Shown: piece by piece, positions 55,332 through 64,000 of the stretch | Numbering within the stretch: the stretch's first letter is position 1 | Layout of the letters: the number at the start of each line of letters is the position of its first letter | Origin: Didymella arachidicola | Lineage: Eukaryota; Ascomycota; Dothideomycetes; Pleosporales; Didymellaceae | Direction: 5' to 3' | Assembly (NCBI GenBank): GCA_016630955.3 | Contig: CM049991.1 | Location: forward strand, 868,001-932,000 | Length of the DNA stretch: 64,000 nt | The notes under the pieces: generated by a model | What the model was told of the DNA's origin: nothing | Seen by the model: only the letters and a program-made list of their open reading frames with translations | Database searches by the model: none | Program-made: the position numbers and the translations under genes

Positions 55332-57240
55332 ATGGCGCGACGCGGCACAGCAAAGGAGTCCAAAGAGACGGCGCACGACGATGGAGCTGCGACGCCTACG
55401 TTGATCTCACCACCTGAATCGAAGACGCCGCCCACTGCCACGCACAAACGCCATCAGAGCCTCGGTCGCAGCTCGGAGCCAGTAGATGCATCAGCGCTGT
55501 CGAGAGCATTAAAAGACTTCGAGCAAGGTGCCAAGGCACGAGAGCGAACGCCGATCGCGAGTCCGAGTCGTAAGAGACCGCGGATACAGGGCGACAGGTG
55601 AGCTCGAACACGTCGTTAATGAAATGGCGCAGGAGGCTGATGCAGTAAAGATTTATCCCCAATCGTGCAGGTCAAGATCTACAAGCTAGCTTCAATCTAC
55701 TGCATGATGATGGCTCACCAGCGACACCCTCAAAATCAAAGCGCACACCGCACAACGAGCTTCACTTCCAGAAGAGTATGTACTGGTGCGAAAACCTCAG
55801 ATACTAAGCGGTGCTAACCCATGACCAGCTGAGGAAGCAAATCGGACGTACTCAGCAGTATTGCGCCAGGAGATGTTCGAGGACTCAATACCTCAGGCTC
55901 TCTCACAGCGCTTGTCATCCACAGACAGCGGTACTATGCGGACTGGAGGTAGATCTCACACTCCTCCAACCAGGACCGCAAGCTCTTTACCGCCGCCGAG
56001 CGGCACTCCTTCGACTCCTCACAAGAACCTTTTCTCATATTCAGGCCAGCCAACACCTTCGCGCACTCCATCGAGTCGGCACGGGATATTGAATCTCAAC
56101 GCACGTGCAGACATTTACAGCTTGTCACCTATTAAGTACAGTAGCCAACGAATGCTGCTGAGCCCTCAACGAGCACCACGAGCTGTGTCGAAGGTTCCTT
56201 ACAAGGTCCTTGATGCGCCAGATCTAGCAGACGATTTCTATCTCAATCTTGTCGATTGGGGTAGTCAGAACACATTAGGTGTCGGACTCGGGCCTTGCGT
56301 CTACATGTGGAACTCAAGTAGTGGCCGTGTCACAAAACTCTGCGAACTCCAGGACGATTCTGTCACAAGCGTGAATTGGATTCAGCGCGGCTCACACATT
56401 GCCATTGGCACAAACAAGGGCCAAGTGCAGATTTGGGATGCGCACACTCAACGCCGCCTACGAACAATGATGGGACATACAGCTCGCGTCGGCGCTCTTG
56501 CGTGGAACGAGCATATCCTTACCTCAGGTTCAAGAGATCGTATAATTTACCACCGCGATGTACGACAGCCCGACCAATGGCTCCGGAAGCTCGTCGGACA
56601 CAAGCAGGAGATCTGTGGTCTGAAATGGAATCACGAAGATCAGCAGCTGGCGTCCGGAGGCAACGATAATAAGCTGATGGTCTGGGACAAGCTGAATGCG
56701 GAGCCCACATACAAGTTCAGTGAGCACCAAGCTGCTGTCAAGGCCATCGCTTGGAGTCCTCACCAGCGCGGTCTTTTGGCTAGCGGTGGTGGTACAGCGG
56801 ATCGGACCATCAAATTTTGGAACACGTTAATTTCATCAAACGGGCCTTCAGCTGCATCCCTTGCTGCAGCTTCTGCAGCAGCGTCCGCCTCGAGCTCTGC
56901 CAATATCACGACGTCGCCTGCTGCACCTGCGAATCTTCTCCAGAGCCTTGATACTGGCAGTCAAGTCTGCAACCTTGCCTGGTCGAAGAACAGCAATGAG
57001 ATCGTCTCGACGCACGGGTACAGCCAAAACCAGATCATTGTCTGGAAGTATCCCAGCATGCAGCAAGTCGTCTCGCTGACCGGACACACGTACCGTGTGC
57101 TTTATCTTGCAATGAGCCCTGATGGTCAAGTCATAGTCACTGGTGCTGGTGACGAGACGCTTCGATTCTGGAACGCCTTCAAGAAGAAGGAGCGCACAGG
57201 AGGGCTCAGCAGCATGGACAGCTGGGGCGTCATTCGGTGA
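55332..57240 (+). CDS. CDH1: Cdh1/Fizzy-related activator of the APC/C
   Basis: Three exons, 55332-55597, 55651-55775 and 55829-57240, with two 53-nt introns, give 600 residues. The first splice junction falls inside the C-box, restoring DRFIPNR at about residues 88-94, the motif that docks to the APC/C. The N-terminal half is Ser/Pro-rich with many SP/TP sites, as expected of a Cdk-inhibited activator. SPIKYSSQRMLLSPQRAPR and YKVLDAPDLADDFYLNLVDW lead into seven WD40 repeats, and the C-terminal Ile-Arg (GVIR) is the IR tail. The SPIKYSSQRML stretch and sequence favour Cdh1 (srw1/ste9) over Cdc20. It recruits D-box and KEN-box substrates for degradation in late mitosis and G1. An Ala/Ser-rich insert splits the blades near residue 480. 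Confidence 0.95.
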
Positions 57241-57771
57241 CGATCTGCTGCTGAGCGTTGAGTCTGGCACATTTTTTCTGTTACAAGCATTAGGGAGGCG
57301 TATTGGTGTTGAAGGACGCCGATACCACTACATCTTTCATTCTCTTGCACTTGCAATTGAGAGCATCTGGTTTTCAACAAAGGAAAGGCGTTATGGTTTG
57401 TGCGTTCCACTGGGCATTTACGCGCATAACGAACATTTGCGCTATCTAGGACATCGGCGGTCCTCTCATGACGAGCGATTTTGCATTTTGCCTTATGTAC
57501 CTTCAGCGACTTTTGCACGTATGGTACCATAGGGCTCACGACCTTAAGTGTACCATAATACATCACATTGCTCAACTTTTCCAGCGTCAAATTTTGACTA
57601 TGACCCGACCGCCCGGGCAGGCGCTACACAAGGTTAGCGCATTGAACGACGCCGCCCTACTCCGGGACACATTCTGCTGTGTAACAACACCGACAGTAAG
57701 CTCTTGCAAATCGGACTTCATATTCATCAGGAGTCTTGGTCAACTGAGCATTGCCATGCTGCCTTTCACAA
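57241..57771. other. 3' flank of CDH1 up to the Copia insertion
   Basis: 530 bp. A short open frame follows the CDH1 stop but has no recognised content; presumably the 3' UTR. The last five bases, CACAA, are the target duplication of the Copia element. Confidence 0.4.
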
Positions 57772-57893
57772 TGTGTGCGGGCAGAGGCCAGGCGTAGAAA
57801 AGAGGGACTAGGTTGTTTCCTATCTAATGAGGGGAAGAGGGAATATACACCCTACAGATGATTATGTAACAGAGCACGTGATGCTGGCTAACA
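57772..57893 (-). repeat. Copia 3' LTR
   Basis: 122 bp, TGTGTGCGGG...GCTAACA on the plus strand, identical in every base to the right LTR. The terminal TG...CA dinucleotides are as expected. Its short length is usual for fungal Copia elements. Confidence 0.96.
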
Positions 57894-57895
57894 CA

Positions 57896-57902
57896 CCCCC
57901 CC
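57896..57902 (-). other. Polypurine tract of the Copia element
   Basis: Seven G on the coding (minus) strand immediately before the 3' LTR (GCTGGGGGGGTG, then TGTTAGCC). This is the expected place for plus-strand primer formation. Confidence 0.75.
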
Positions 57903-57989
57903 AGCTTGAGTGAATAGCAAGAAACGAAAGCTGTAAATGAGCGTCTTGCGTCTCCAAAGCTAGACGTCTTACTCTGTAGGACCCTCTGT

Positions 57990-60900
57990 TTACAGACCTG
58001 AATCTGATCTGTCTCGCAGTTTGGATGATAGATCGCTTAGTCCTAGCTGGCGTACAAAGTTGGCGTGTCTCTGACGACTAAGGATCTTCGTAAGGCCATC
58101 AGCTGGCATCTCTGCAGTAGCCTTCCAATCTACCTGCAGTCTGCCCTCTGCTACCTCCTGGCGTACCCATTGATGGTGTACGTCTACATGCTTCAGCTTC
58201 GTCTGAAGCTTGTCAGCTGTCTTTGTTGCGATTAAGACAGTTTGCTGGTTATCACACCACAGTGCTGGTGTTAACTCTGGGTCAAACTGGATCGCTTTAA
58301 AGAAGCGCTGCCACCACTCCATCTCTGATCCGGCTGTTGATAGAGAGAGTAGCTCGGCCTCTGTAGTCGATTTCGTGACTGATCGTTGGACTGTCGCCTT
58401 CCAATCAACAGGCAGTCCATACAGCTTGAAGATATAGCCTTGAGAGCTGCGTCGCGTCTCTGGCTCGTCGGCAAAAGCAGCATCTGATGCACCATAGAAG
58501 AGAGGCTCATGCTCGTGCTCTTGCTGGGATAGCATTGTGATGCTCGTTATGCCTTGCTGCTTATCTGCGGACGCTCGAATAGCCAAGTGTTTCGTGCCTA
58601 TCAGGTACCTCCATACATGGCAAGCTGCGTACATATGCTTCTGCCCGGGATTCTGCAGATGACGTGCAAGTACTGAGTGTGCTCTCGCGACGTCTGGTCG
58701 TGTCGAAGTCGAAATGTAAGCCAGTGAGCCGACTAGCCGCTGGTACCTTTGAGTTCGCGCAGCACTTGGTTCCTCTGTTGATGGCAAAAGGGCATTGTCC
58801 CTTAGGGGAACATCTGGACATCTTACGCTTGACTTCAGGTCAAACTTTGCTGCAATCTTATTGATGAATGAGTCTTGAGTCAGGTAGATAGAGCGACTGA
58901 GCTCCTCGCGGATTACGCGGATACCAAGGAACCACTTCAGCTCGCCTAATTCACGGATCTCGTACGTTGTAAGCAGCTGCTGCTTGAACGTCTGGTAATA
59001 GCCCCTGTTGAGCGGGTGAACAAGAACGACAATATCGTCCACGTAGAAAAATACGATCAAGTGATCATTCGTGTATAAGCATGGCACTCCTGGCACTGGC
59101 TCTAGGCTAAGCTTCTTCAAGGTCGATGATAGCTCCTGGTACCAGAGCAATGGAGCTTCTTTGAGGCCATAGAGAGCGCGCTGTAGTTCAAGTAGCTCTC
59201 CAAGCTCGTCTGTAAATCCTTCTGGCGTACGGCAGTACATTTTGCGTGGCAATCTCGCGTTGAGAAAAGCATTCATGGCGTCAAACTGAAACATCTGTAG
59301 GTCGAATGCTGCTGCTAACGCGATGAGGGCTCGAAAGACTTTAATTGCTAGCGTTGCCGCGTAGGTGTCTCCCCAAGCCTCTTGCATGTCTCCTCGTACG
59401 CATATACGCGCTTTGAACTTGTATAGGTATCCATCTTCGTCAAATTTGTACGTGAATACCCACATCAAGGGTAGAACCTCAGCATCTGCTGTCGCTGCAG
59501 TTGCCTCTGTCTGATTGAAGCAGTCTTTTGCCCAGCAGCTATCAAGCTCAGCTCGTGCTGCCTGTGCAAACTCAGCGCCAAATGGATGATTGTTCAGATC
59601 CTTCCATCGCTTTGGTGGATCCGGCAATTGGTCGCGATGTAATCGTAGCTTTGGCATTTCTCCTGTGAGCTTTGATGGGGCTGTCGGGTTCATTGCTACT
59701 GCAAATGCTCTATAGTACGTAGCTAGAGCATGATCTGGTGGCTTCCTGGTTCTTTTACCCGTAATGATGTTGCTGCTCACGATTGATGGGTCTGCCATCT
59801 TTGGAGCGTTGTTCTGTCGACGATCTGGTACGTAGTCCTCGGTATTGCTCCATCCTTTTGCCCATGTTGATGGCTGCTTTCGTGGACGGTCTCGCTTGCT
59901 CGTCACAGCTGGCCGTAGTGGTCCGTCTCCGCTGCTTTTGGCTGTAGATCTATCATCTTCGTGATGCGTCTGCGGCTCATCAAGCAGTTGATCTTGAATC
60001 TGTTCCCCAGTGTCTTGATCTTCAGCGCCTTGCTGATCTTCCACACTGATCTGTTCTGCCGGCTCGGAAGCTCGGTCTAGATCTCTGTCATTGCCTGTCC
60101 ACTCCTGAGGTGGTACAGTACCGCGATCTGACGGTTCTGGTGTGGGCAGAAAGCTCTGATCCTTAGAAAGCTGCTGACGTTGTTGTAGCTCAGTTACTAC
60201 TTCCTGATCTGCCTCTGCCTCCGCTGTATGCAGTATATTGAGGATCTCAATCTCTTCTTGCATAATATCTTCTTTCTCAGCCTTCTCATGGTCGTTGTAG
60301 AGGCTGCTTCTCTGGAATATCACATCTCTCACACGTATCACCTGGTTCTTTTTCGGCAGCCAGATGCGAAAGATGTTTGATGAGTCATACCCTACAAGGT
60401 ATCCAACGAATGTACGAGACTCTAGCTTATCTGCCTTCTTCAGCTTTTTGTTAAGCGTGTACGCTTTGCACCCAATCTGGGAGAAGTGCGCGACTGAAGG
60501 CTGCTTGCCGTGAACGAGTTCGTACGGCGTCTTCCAATCAATAGATCTCGTAGGCGTTACATTCGTGATCTTTGTCGCCGTGATCGCTAGCTCATTTGAT
60601 AGAGACTTCGGTAGACCTGCCTTAATGCGGAGCGATCTTGCTTTCGTAATGATGATGTTTCCGGCTTGTTCTGCAGCTCCAAGCTGCTCAGGCGTGTCAG
60701 GATCACGCAGCTCAATCTTGAGGCCTGCTTGCCTCGCGATTCTGTAGAGTTCGAGGCCATAGCCACGATCCCCATCGACTTTGAGCACAATGACTGTGTA
60801 CCCGTATTGTCGCTCAATCTTGTGTAGCAGCGCCTTGAGAGCTGCTATCACTACTGGTAGTGACTTGTTCGCAAGAGTCACTGCTTCGTGCCACTTTGAG

Positions 60901-62780
60901 TACTCGCATACTGCATGCAGCAGGTAGCGATCTCCATTGTAGCATGTTTCTCCAGTCGGTATGAGCTGTACAAGATCAACGACTATTCGATAGAAAGGCC
61001 TTGTCGCATGATCATCTGACGCGCGTCTGCTGACCTGAGCTGCCGATTTTGATTGTATACAGGTCTCACACTCGTGCATCCTTGGAGCTCTGGCGTCTTT
61101 GTCAAGAGTTATACCCTGTACATTCCTACTCAGATGGTCAATCACGTCCTTGCCAGCGTGTGCAAACATCTCATGAGCTTCGACATGGGATGTGTGAATT
61201 GGACGTCGATCTTCTCGCGATGGCTTGTACGCTCGCCGTACTGTCGCCGCGAAGCTGCTCAGAGCTAGGCGATCATTTTCTTCAGCGTCGACAATCCAAT
61301 GCCCATTTGCGTATTTAAGCGAACAGATGACGTTTGATGGATGCTTCTGATACATTGCATCTCTCCCTGAGTCGAACTGCACGTCTATCTCTCGGCATCG
61401 TGAGAGGCTTACAACGTTTGTAAGGAAGCCTTCTACAAGTGCGACGTTAGACAATTGAATCTTGCCTATACCGTTCGGCCGGTTAACGCTGAACGTCACC
61501 TCTCCCCAGGCCTGTATCGCCAAGGTTGAGTCTCCTGCTAAGACCATCTCATGAGGTCTTGCCTTCCGTGTCTCTTGCCAGCCAAATCTCGTCGAGTTGC
61601 ATACGTGAATATTCGAGCCTGGGTCGAGTATCCATCGATTACGTATCGCTGGCAAAGCCTTCTGCTGTACCTGTGCGACAGAGAAGCTGTTGTAGGTGAC
61701 AAAGCTTGCGCTGCTCTTCCCACCATCAAGTGTGAGCGTCTCATCTGTGCCTTTTACTCTCTTGCCGTGCCGAGCTAGGAGCTTATTGATTCTCTTAACT
61801 TGCTCTGGATCCTTCAAGGCTGCTGCTACTCGGTCTTGCACAGCTTTAGCCGGTTGAAAGTCCTCGGGTCTCTTCGGATGATCTGGAAACAGGTACCAGC
61901 ACTCTCTATACCAGTGCTTGCTCCCGCAGATACATTCTGGCTTGTATGGAGCTGATCTCGATGATCTCTGCTCCTTCTGATGCTGTTCTGACTTGGCTGA
62001 TACACCTAATGACGCAAACGTACCAAGTGATGCCGCAGTAGGTCCGATTCTTCGGTAATAGATTCTGAACTGAGCGATGTAGTCTGCCACCGGTTGAACT
62101 TCATTCGTCTTGCCTGCTGTCTCTTTCATGATTAAATCATGATGCGATGATCCTGCCCATTCTGGCGCGATCGTCCTGATAGCTGACAGGAAATCCTCCT
62201 GAGCTCGACAGCCCGTTGTTTCAGGAAGGTCTACTTCCCTGCACTGATTCGTAATGTGAATCCAGTCGTCGAGCCACTGCTCGAGATCGCGACTCTGAGG
62301 GCCTTCCTGCAGAGATCGATACTTGACGATTAGCTCTCTGGTTCGTGTAGCAGTTGTCGGCGCGAACTGCTTCTTGAGAGCGATCAGTCGATCGTACACC
62401 TCATCTTTTCCGTTGATGAGGTAAAGGTGACGAGCAGCAATCGTACGGCTGATATCCAAAAGAAGTTCGCCTTCCTTCTGCTTTTTCTTCGCGTACTCTG
62501 CTCTTTCATATCTCCAGTCGTGGAGGAGATCACTGTACACTGCCTGCTGGCCTGCGTCCAGCTGGGCAATCGCTGTCGCTCCAGCTCTGACATCGCTGGG
62601 CAGTGGTTTGATAGGTTCTTCGAGCTTCGGTAGCTCGCTCTGTGGTTTCGAGATGTCATGGTACTTCCAAATAGCATCTACGACGGCTTTCTCTCGTCGT
62701 AGCTGGAACCATGACTCCCAATCGACTGGTTTATCCAGTATAACGGTCACTCGTGTGACTCCAGCGTCGTTGTACGACAT
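57990..62780 (-). CDS. Copia Gag-Pol polyprotein
   Basis: One uninterrupted 1596-residue frame from ATG 62780. The order is Gag, protease, integrase, reverse transcriptase, RNase H, which defines Ty1/copia. Gag has a UBN2-like region and an atypical knuckle (CICGSKHWYRECW, about residue 285). The protease motif is LDPGSN (about 385), with Pro after the catalytic Asp. The integrase has an HHCC zinc site (HVEAHEMFAHAG, then CETCIQSK, about 573) and DDE residues in IVVDLVQL, KVDGDRGYG and PEQLGAAEQ. The RT active site is FFYVDDIVVL (about 1245). RNase H shows GASDAAFADE (about 1427) and STTEAELLSLS. All catalytic residues appear present, so the element may be active. There is no frame shift between gag and pol. 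Confidence 0.96.
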   Translation of the reverse strand: MSYNDAGVTRVTVILDKPVDWESWFQLRREKAVVDAIWKYHDISKPQSELPKLEEPIKPLPSDVRAGATAIAQLDAGQQAVYSDLLHDWRYERAEYAKKKQKEGELLLDISRTIAARHLYLINGKDEVYDRLIALKKQFAPTTATRTRELIVKYRSLQEGPQSRDLEQWLDDWIHITNQCREVDLPETTGCRAQEDFLSAIRTIAPEWAGSSHHDLIMKETAGKTNEVQPVADYIAQFRIYYRRIGPTAASLGTFASLGVSAKSEQHQKEQRSSRSAPYKPECICGSKHWYRECWYLFPDHPKRPEDFQPAKAVQDRVAAALKDPEQVKRINKLLARHGKRVKGTDETLTLDGGKSSASFVTYNSFSVAQVQQKALPAIRNRWILDPGSNIHVCNSTRFGWQETRKARPHEMVLAGDSTLAIQAWGEVTFSVNRPNGIGKIQLSNVALVEGFLTNVVSLSRCREIDVQFDSGRDAMYQKHPSNVICSLKYANGHWIVDAEENDRLALSSFAATVRRAYKPSREDRRPIHTSHVEAHEMFAHAGKDVIDHLSRNVQGITLDKDARAPRMHECETCIQSKSAAQVSRRASDDHATRPFYRIVVDLVQLIPTGETCYNGDRYLLHAVCEYSKWHEAVTLANKSLPVVIAALKALLHKIERQYGYTVIVLKVDGDRGYGLELYRIARQAGLKIELRDPDTPEQLGAAEQAGNIIITKARSLRIKAGLPKSLSNELAITATKITNVTPTRSIDWKTPYELVHGKQPSVAHFSQIGCKAYTLNKKLKKADKLESRTFVGYLVGYDSSNIFRIWLPKKNQVIRVRDVIFQRSSLYNDHEKAEKEDIMQEEIEILNILHTAEAEADQEVVTELQQRQQLSKDQSFLPTPEPSDRGTVPPQEWTGNDRDLDRASEPAEQISVEDQQGAEDQDTGEQIQDQLLDEPQTHHEDDRSTAKSSGDGPLRPAVTSKRDRPRKQPSTWAKGWSNTEDYVPDRRQNNAPKMADPSIVSSNIITGKRTRKPPDHALATYYRAFAVAMNPTAPSKLTGEMPKLRLHRDQLPDPPKRWKDLNNHPFGAEFAQAARAELDSCWAKDCFNQTEATAATADAEVLPLMWVFTYKFDEDGYLYKFKARICVRGDMQEAWGDTYAATLAIKVFRALIALAAAFDLQMFQFDAMNAFLNARLPRKMYCRTPEGFTDELGELLELQRALYGLKEAPLLWYQELSSTLKKLSLEPVPGVPCLYTNDHLIVFFYVDDIVVLVHPLNRGYYQTFKQQLLTTYEIRELGELKWFLGIRVIREELSRSIYLTQDSFINKIAAKFDLKSSVRCPDVPLRDNALLPSTEEPSAARTQRYQRLVGSLAYISTSTRPDVARAHSVLARHLQNPGQKHMYAACHVWRYLIGTKHLAIRASADKQQGITSITMLSQQEHEHEPLFYGASDAAFADEPETRRSSQGYIFKLYGLPVDWKATVQRSVTKSTTEAELLSLSTAGSEMEWWQRFFKAIQFDPELTPALWCDNQQTVLIATKTADKLQTKLKHVDVHHQWVRQEVAEGRLQVDWKATAEMPADGLTKILSRQRHANFVRQLGLSDLSSKLRDRSDSGL

Positions 62781-62990
62781 CGTGATCTTCGTGATTAATC
62801 ACCAAACTGATCTCTGTACAGAGCAGCAGTTCTGGTCCGTTAGCGACACCACCTGATGGCTGTCGACTAGAAAGGTCTTTGACGCTGATCAGCTGTCAGT
62901 AGACAAAACGAGGTAGAAGTGAACGTAGTCGTTGTCAGTTACACGTCTAGAGCTGTTTTAGTGCTGAGTAGCGCAGTCTAAGAGGTGCAA

Positions 62991-63004
62991 ACCGGGCTCA
63001 TAAC
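62991..63004 (-). other. Primer-binding site, half-tRNA type
   Basis: The 14 bases directly inside the 5' LTR read ACCGGGCTCATAAC on the plus strand. GGCTCATAAC resembles the anticodon stem-loop of initiator tRNA-Met, with CAT as the anticodon. On the coding strand this would pair with a cut 5' half of that tRNA, the priming mode known for Drosophila copia and yeast Ty5. Confidence 0.7.
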
Positions 63005-63126
63005 TGTGTGCGGGCAGAGGCCAGGCGTAGAAAAGAGGGACTAGGTTGTTTCCTATCTAATGAGGGGAAGAGGGAATATACACCCTACAGATGATTATGT
63101 AACAGAGCACGTGATGCTGGCTAACA
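63005..63126 (-). repeat. Copia 5' LTR
   Basis: 122 bp identical to 57772-57893. It contains a CACGTG palindrome near its plus-strand right end (GAGCACGTGATG) and a purine-rich middle. As the upstream LTR it should hold the element promoter. Confidence 0.96.
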
Positions 63127-63131
63127 CACAA

Positions 63132-64000
63132 TCTTGTGGTAGCACCAGAGTGTATAGTCAACACTCCACAGTCAGCCTGACGGCACATCATGTGTCGCAT
63201 GCATGCACTACACGGGAAGAGTCATAGCATCGTAGCCATGGCACATTTCCTTCCCACTGTTATGTCTACCACATTTGCTATTCCAGAGTGCAACACTAGG
63301 GGCGTCTGTAATAAGAATGGACGTAGGATACGCTTGCATGAGGCAGCAGATTCTTACCAAGAGATGGCTGCCGTTGCGGAGGGTGCTCATGATGCCTGAA
63401 GGTCTGCTCTTCCTCTTGTCTCGCAGGTTGTTGCACATGATATATCTCGTGTAACAGTCTTTTGGTGCAGCACCAAGTCAGAACCGTTGGTCGCTGCCAG
63501 ACAAATACAGGGCAGATCGCATTACCATCAGATCGCCAGCGCAATAGCAACAAGTACTGGAGGAACATGTGCGTCTTCTTTAGCCAACAAGATGAGCTCT
63601 GTCGAGAAAGCGTACCCTTTGGGTATGGTGGCTTCACACGCTGCATAAGGCAAGGCCTCACGTATTCAGCCACCCTGTCTTCCTTTCGGCCACAGACGCG
63701 CAATTGTCTCAAGCTTTGACAAATTCCAATGGATTGAACAGTTCATTTGCCACGCTGCTCATCGAATGCCAGTGAGAGTTCACCATCTCACCCTCTCTCA
63801 ACCTGTTCGGACGCATTATATATCGATGCGTAGTCAACCACTTCGCATACCTGACCCAGACTTCAGGCATGGACGTTGCGGGCAGAGCTATAAACGGCGT
63901 TACGACAAGGGCAGAGGGATCCCTGGCCAAATGTGGTTCAGGCAGCGGCGATTTCGAACTTTCGTATAGTTGTCGAGGACCATCTTGCTCCAGCCTCGAT
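63132..64000. other. No confident gene
   Basis: About 870 bp to the window edge. Short and medium frames on both strands (longest about 138 codons, minus, 63296-63712) lack recognised motifs and overlap each other. Any gene here would need sequence beyond the window. Confidence 0.35.

Larger units (their letters stand above)
57772..63126 (-). mobile_element. Complete Ty1/copia retrotransposon
   Basis: 5355 bp with two identical 122-bp LTRs, 5-bp target duplications CACAA on both sides (57767-57771 and 63127-63131), a primer-binding site next to the right LTR, a polypurine tract next to the left LTR, and one open polyprotein. Coding direction is minus, so the 5' LTR is the right-hand one. LTR identity over 122 bp and the open 1596-codon frame point to a recent insertion. 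Base composition is normal, so it has escaped RIP. Confidence 0.96.

Noticed and set aside
63296..63712. 138-codon frame right of the Copia element
   Set aside because: No ATG in good context, odd composition rich in Trp, Gln and Arg, competing frames on both strands, and no recognised motif.

Overview
The window looks like nuclear DNA of a filamentous ascomycete, most likely a Dothideomycete. The genes have short GT-AG introns (about 45-76 nt, one of about 142), a fungal Zn2Cys6 regulator with its GCLTC start, a Pob3-type FACT subunit without an HMG box, a BimC kinesin, a Cdh1-type APC/C activator, and TA-rich C-depleted DNA of the kind left by repeat-induced point mutation (RIP). Taxon assignment is inference; no species can be named from the sequence.

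Layout. 0-4 kb: an F-box protein and a hypothetical gene, both minus. 4-9 kb: a long pyrimidine-rich leader and an 821-residue single-pass membrane protein with an EGF-like module. 9.5-13.3 kb: a large two-TM fungal membrane-protein gene broken by a stop and frame shifts. 14.1-24.7 kb: a dense housekeeping block with a DCG1-like Asp/Glu racemase family enzyme, kinesin-5, a PHAF1/UPF0183 protein and mitochondrial isoleucyl-tRNA synthetase. 24.7-31 kb: gene-poor, with broken ORFs, a solo LTR and a small TA-flanked MITE. 31.2-33.0 kb: POB3. 33.4-36.9 kb: a RIP-like AT island with an intact Fot1/pogo-like transposon inside it. 37.3-39.7 kb: a four-exon Zn2Cys6 regulator. 39.7-47.1 kb: gene-poor, with a second MITE copy, a decayed ORF string and a different inverted-repeat element. 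47.3-57.2 kb: a second housekeeping block with a nuclear-looking zinc-motif protein, primase large subunit PRI2, the HAD phosphatase PHO13, an aspartyl aminopeptidase and CDH1. 57.8-63.1 kb: a complete, apparently recent Ty1/copia element. 63.1-64 kb: nothing supportable.

Functional themes. Several genes concern chromosomes and the cell cycle (POB3, PRI2, kinesin-5, CDH1). POB3 and PRI2 carry ACGCGT or CGCG-rich promoter motifs that would fit MBF-type G1/S control (inference). Mobile elements lie outside the recognised host genes, in the gene-poor stretches and just downstream of CDH1. They range from RIP-degraded relics to elements with perfect ends: identical 122-bp LTRs with an open 1596-codon polyprotein, and 69-bp perfect TIRs with an open transposase. 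I did not find a convincing wholly new system. The most interesting items are the young elements, the nested insertion in RIP DNA, the multi-lesion membrane gene and the unclassified inverted-repeat element at 46.7-47.1 kb.
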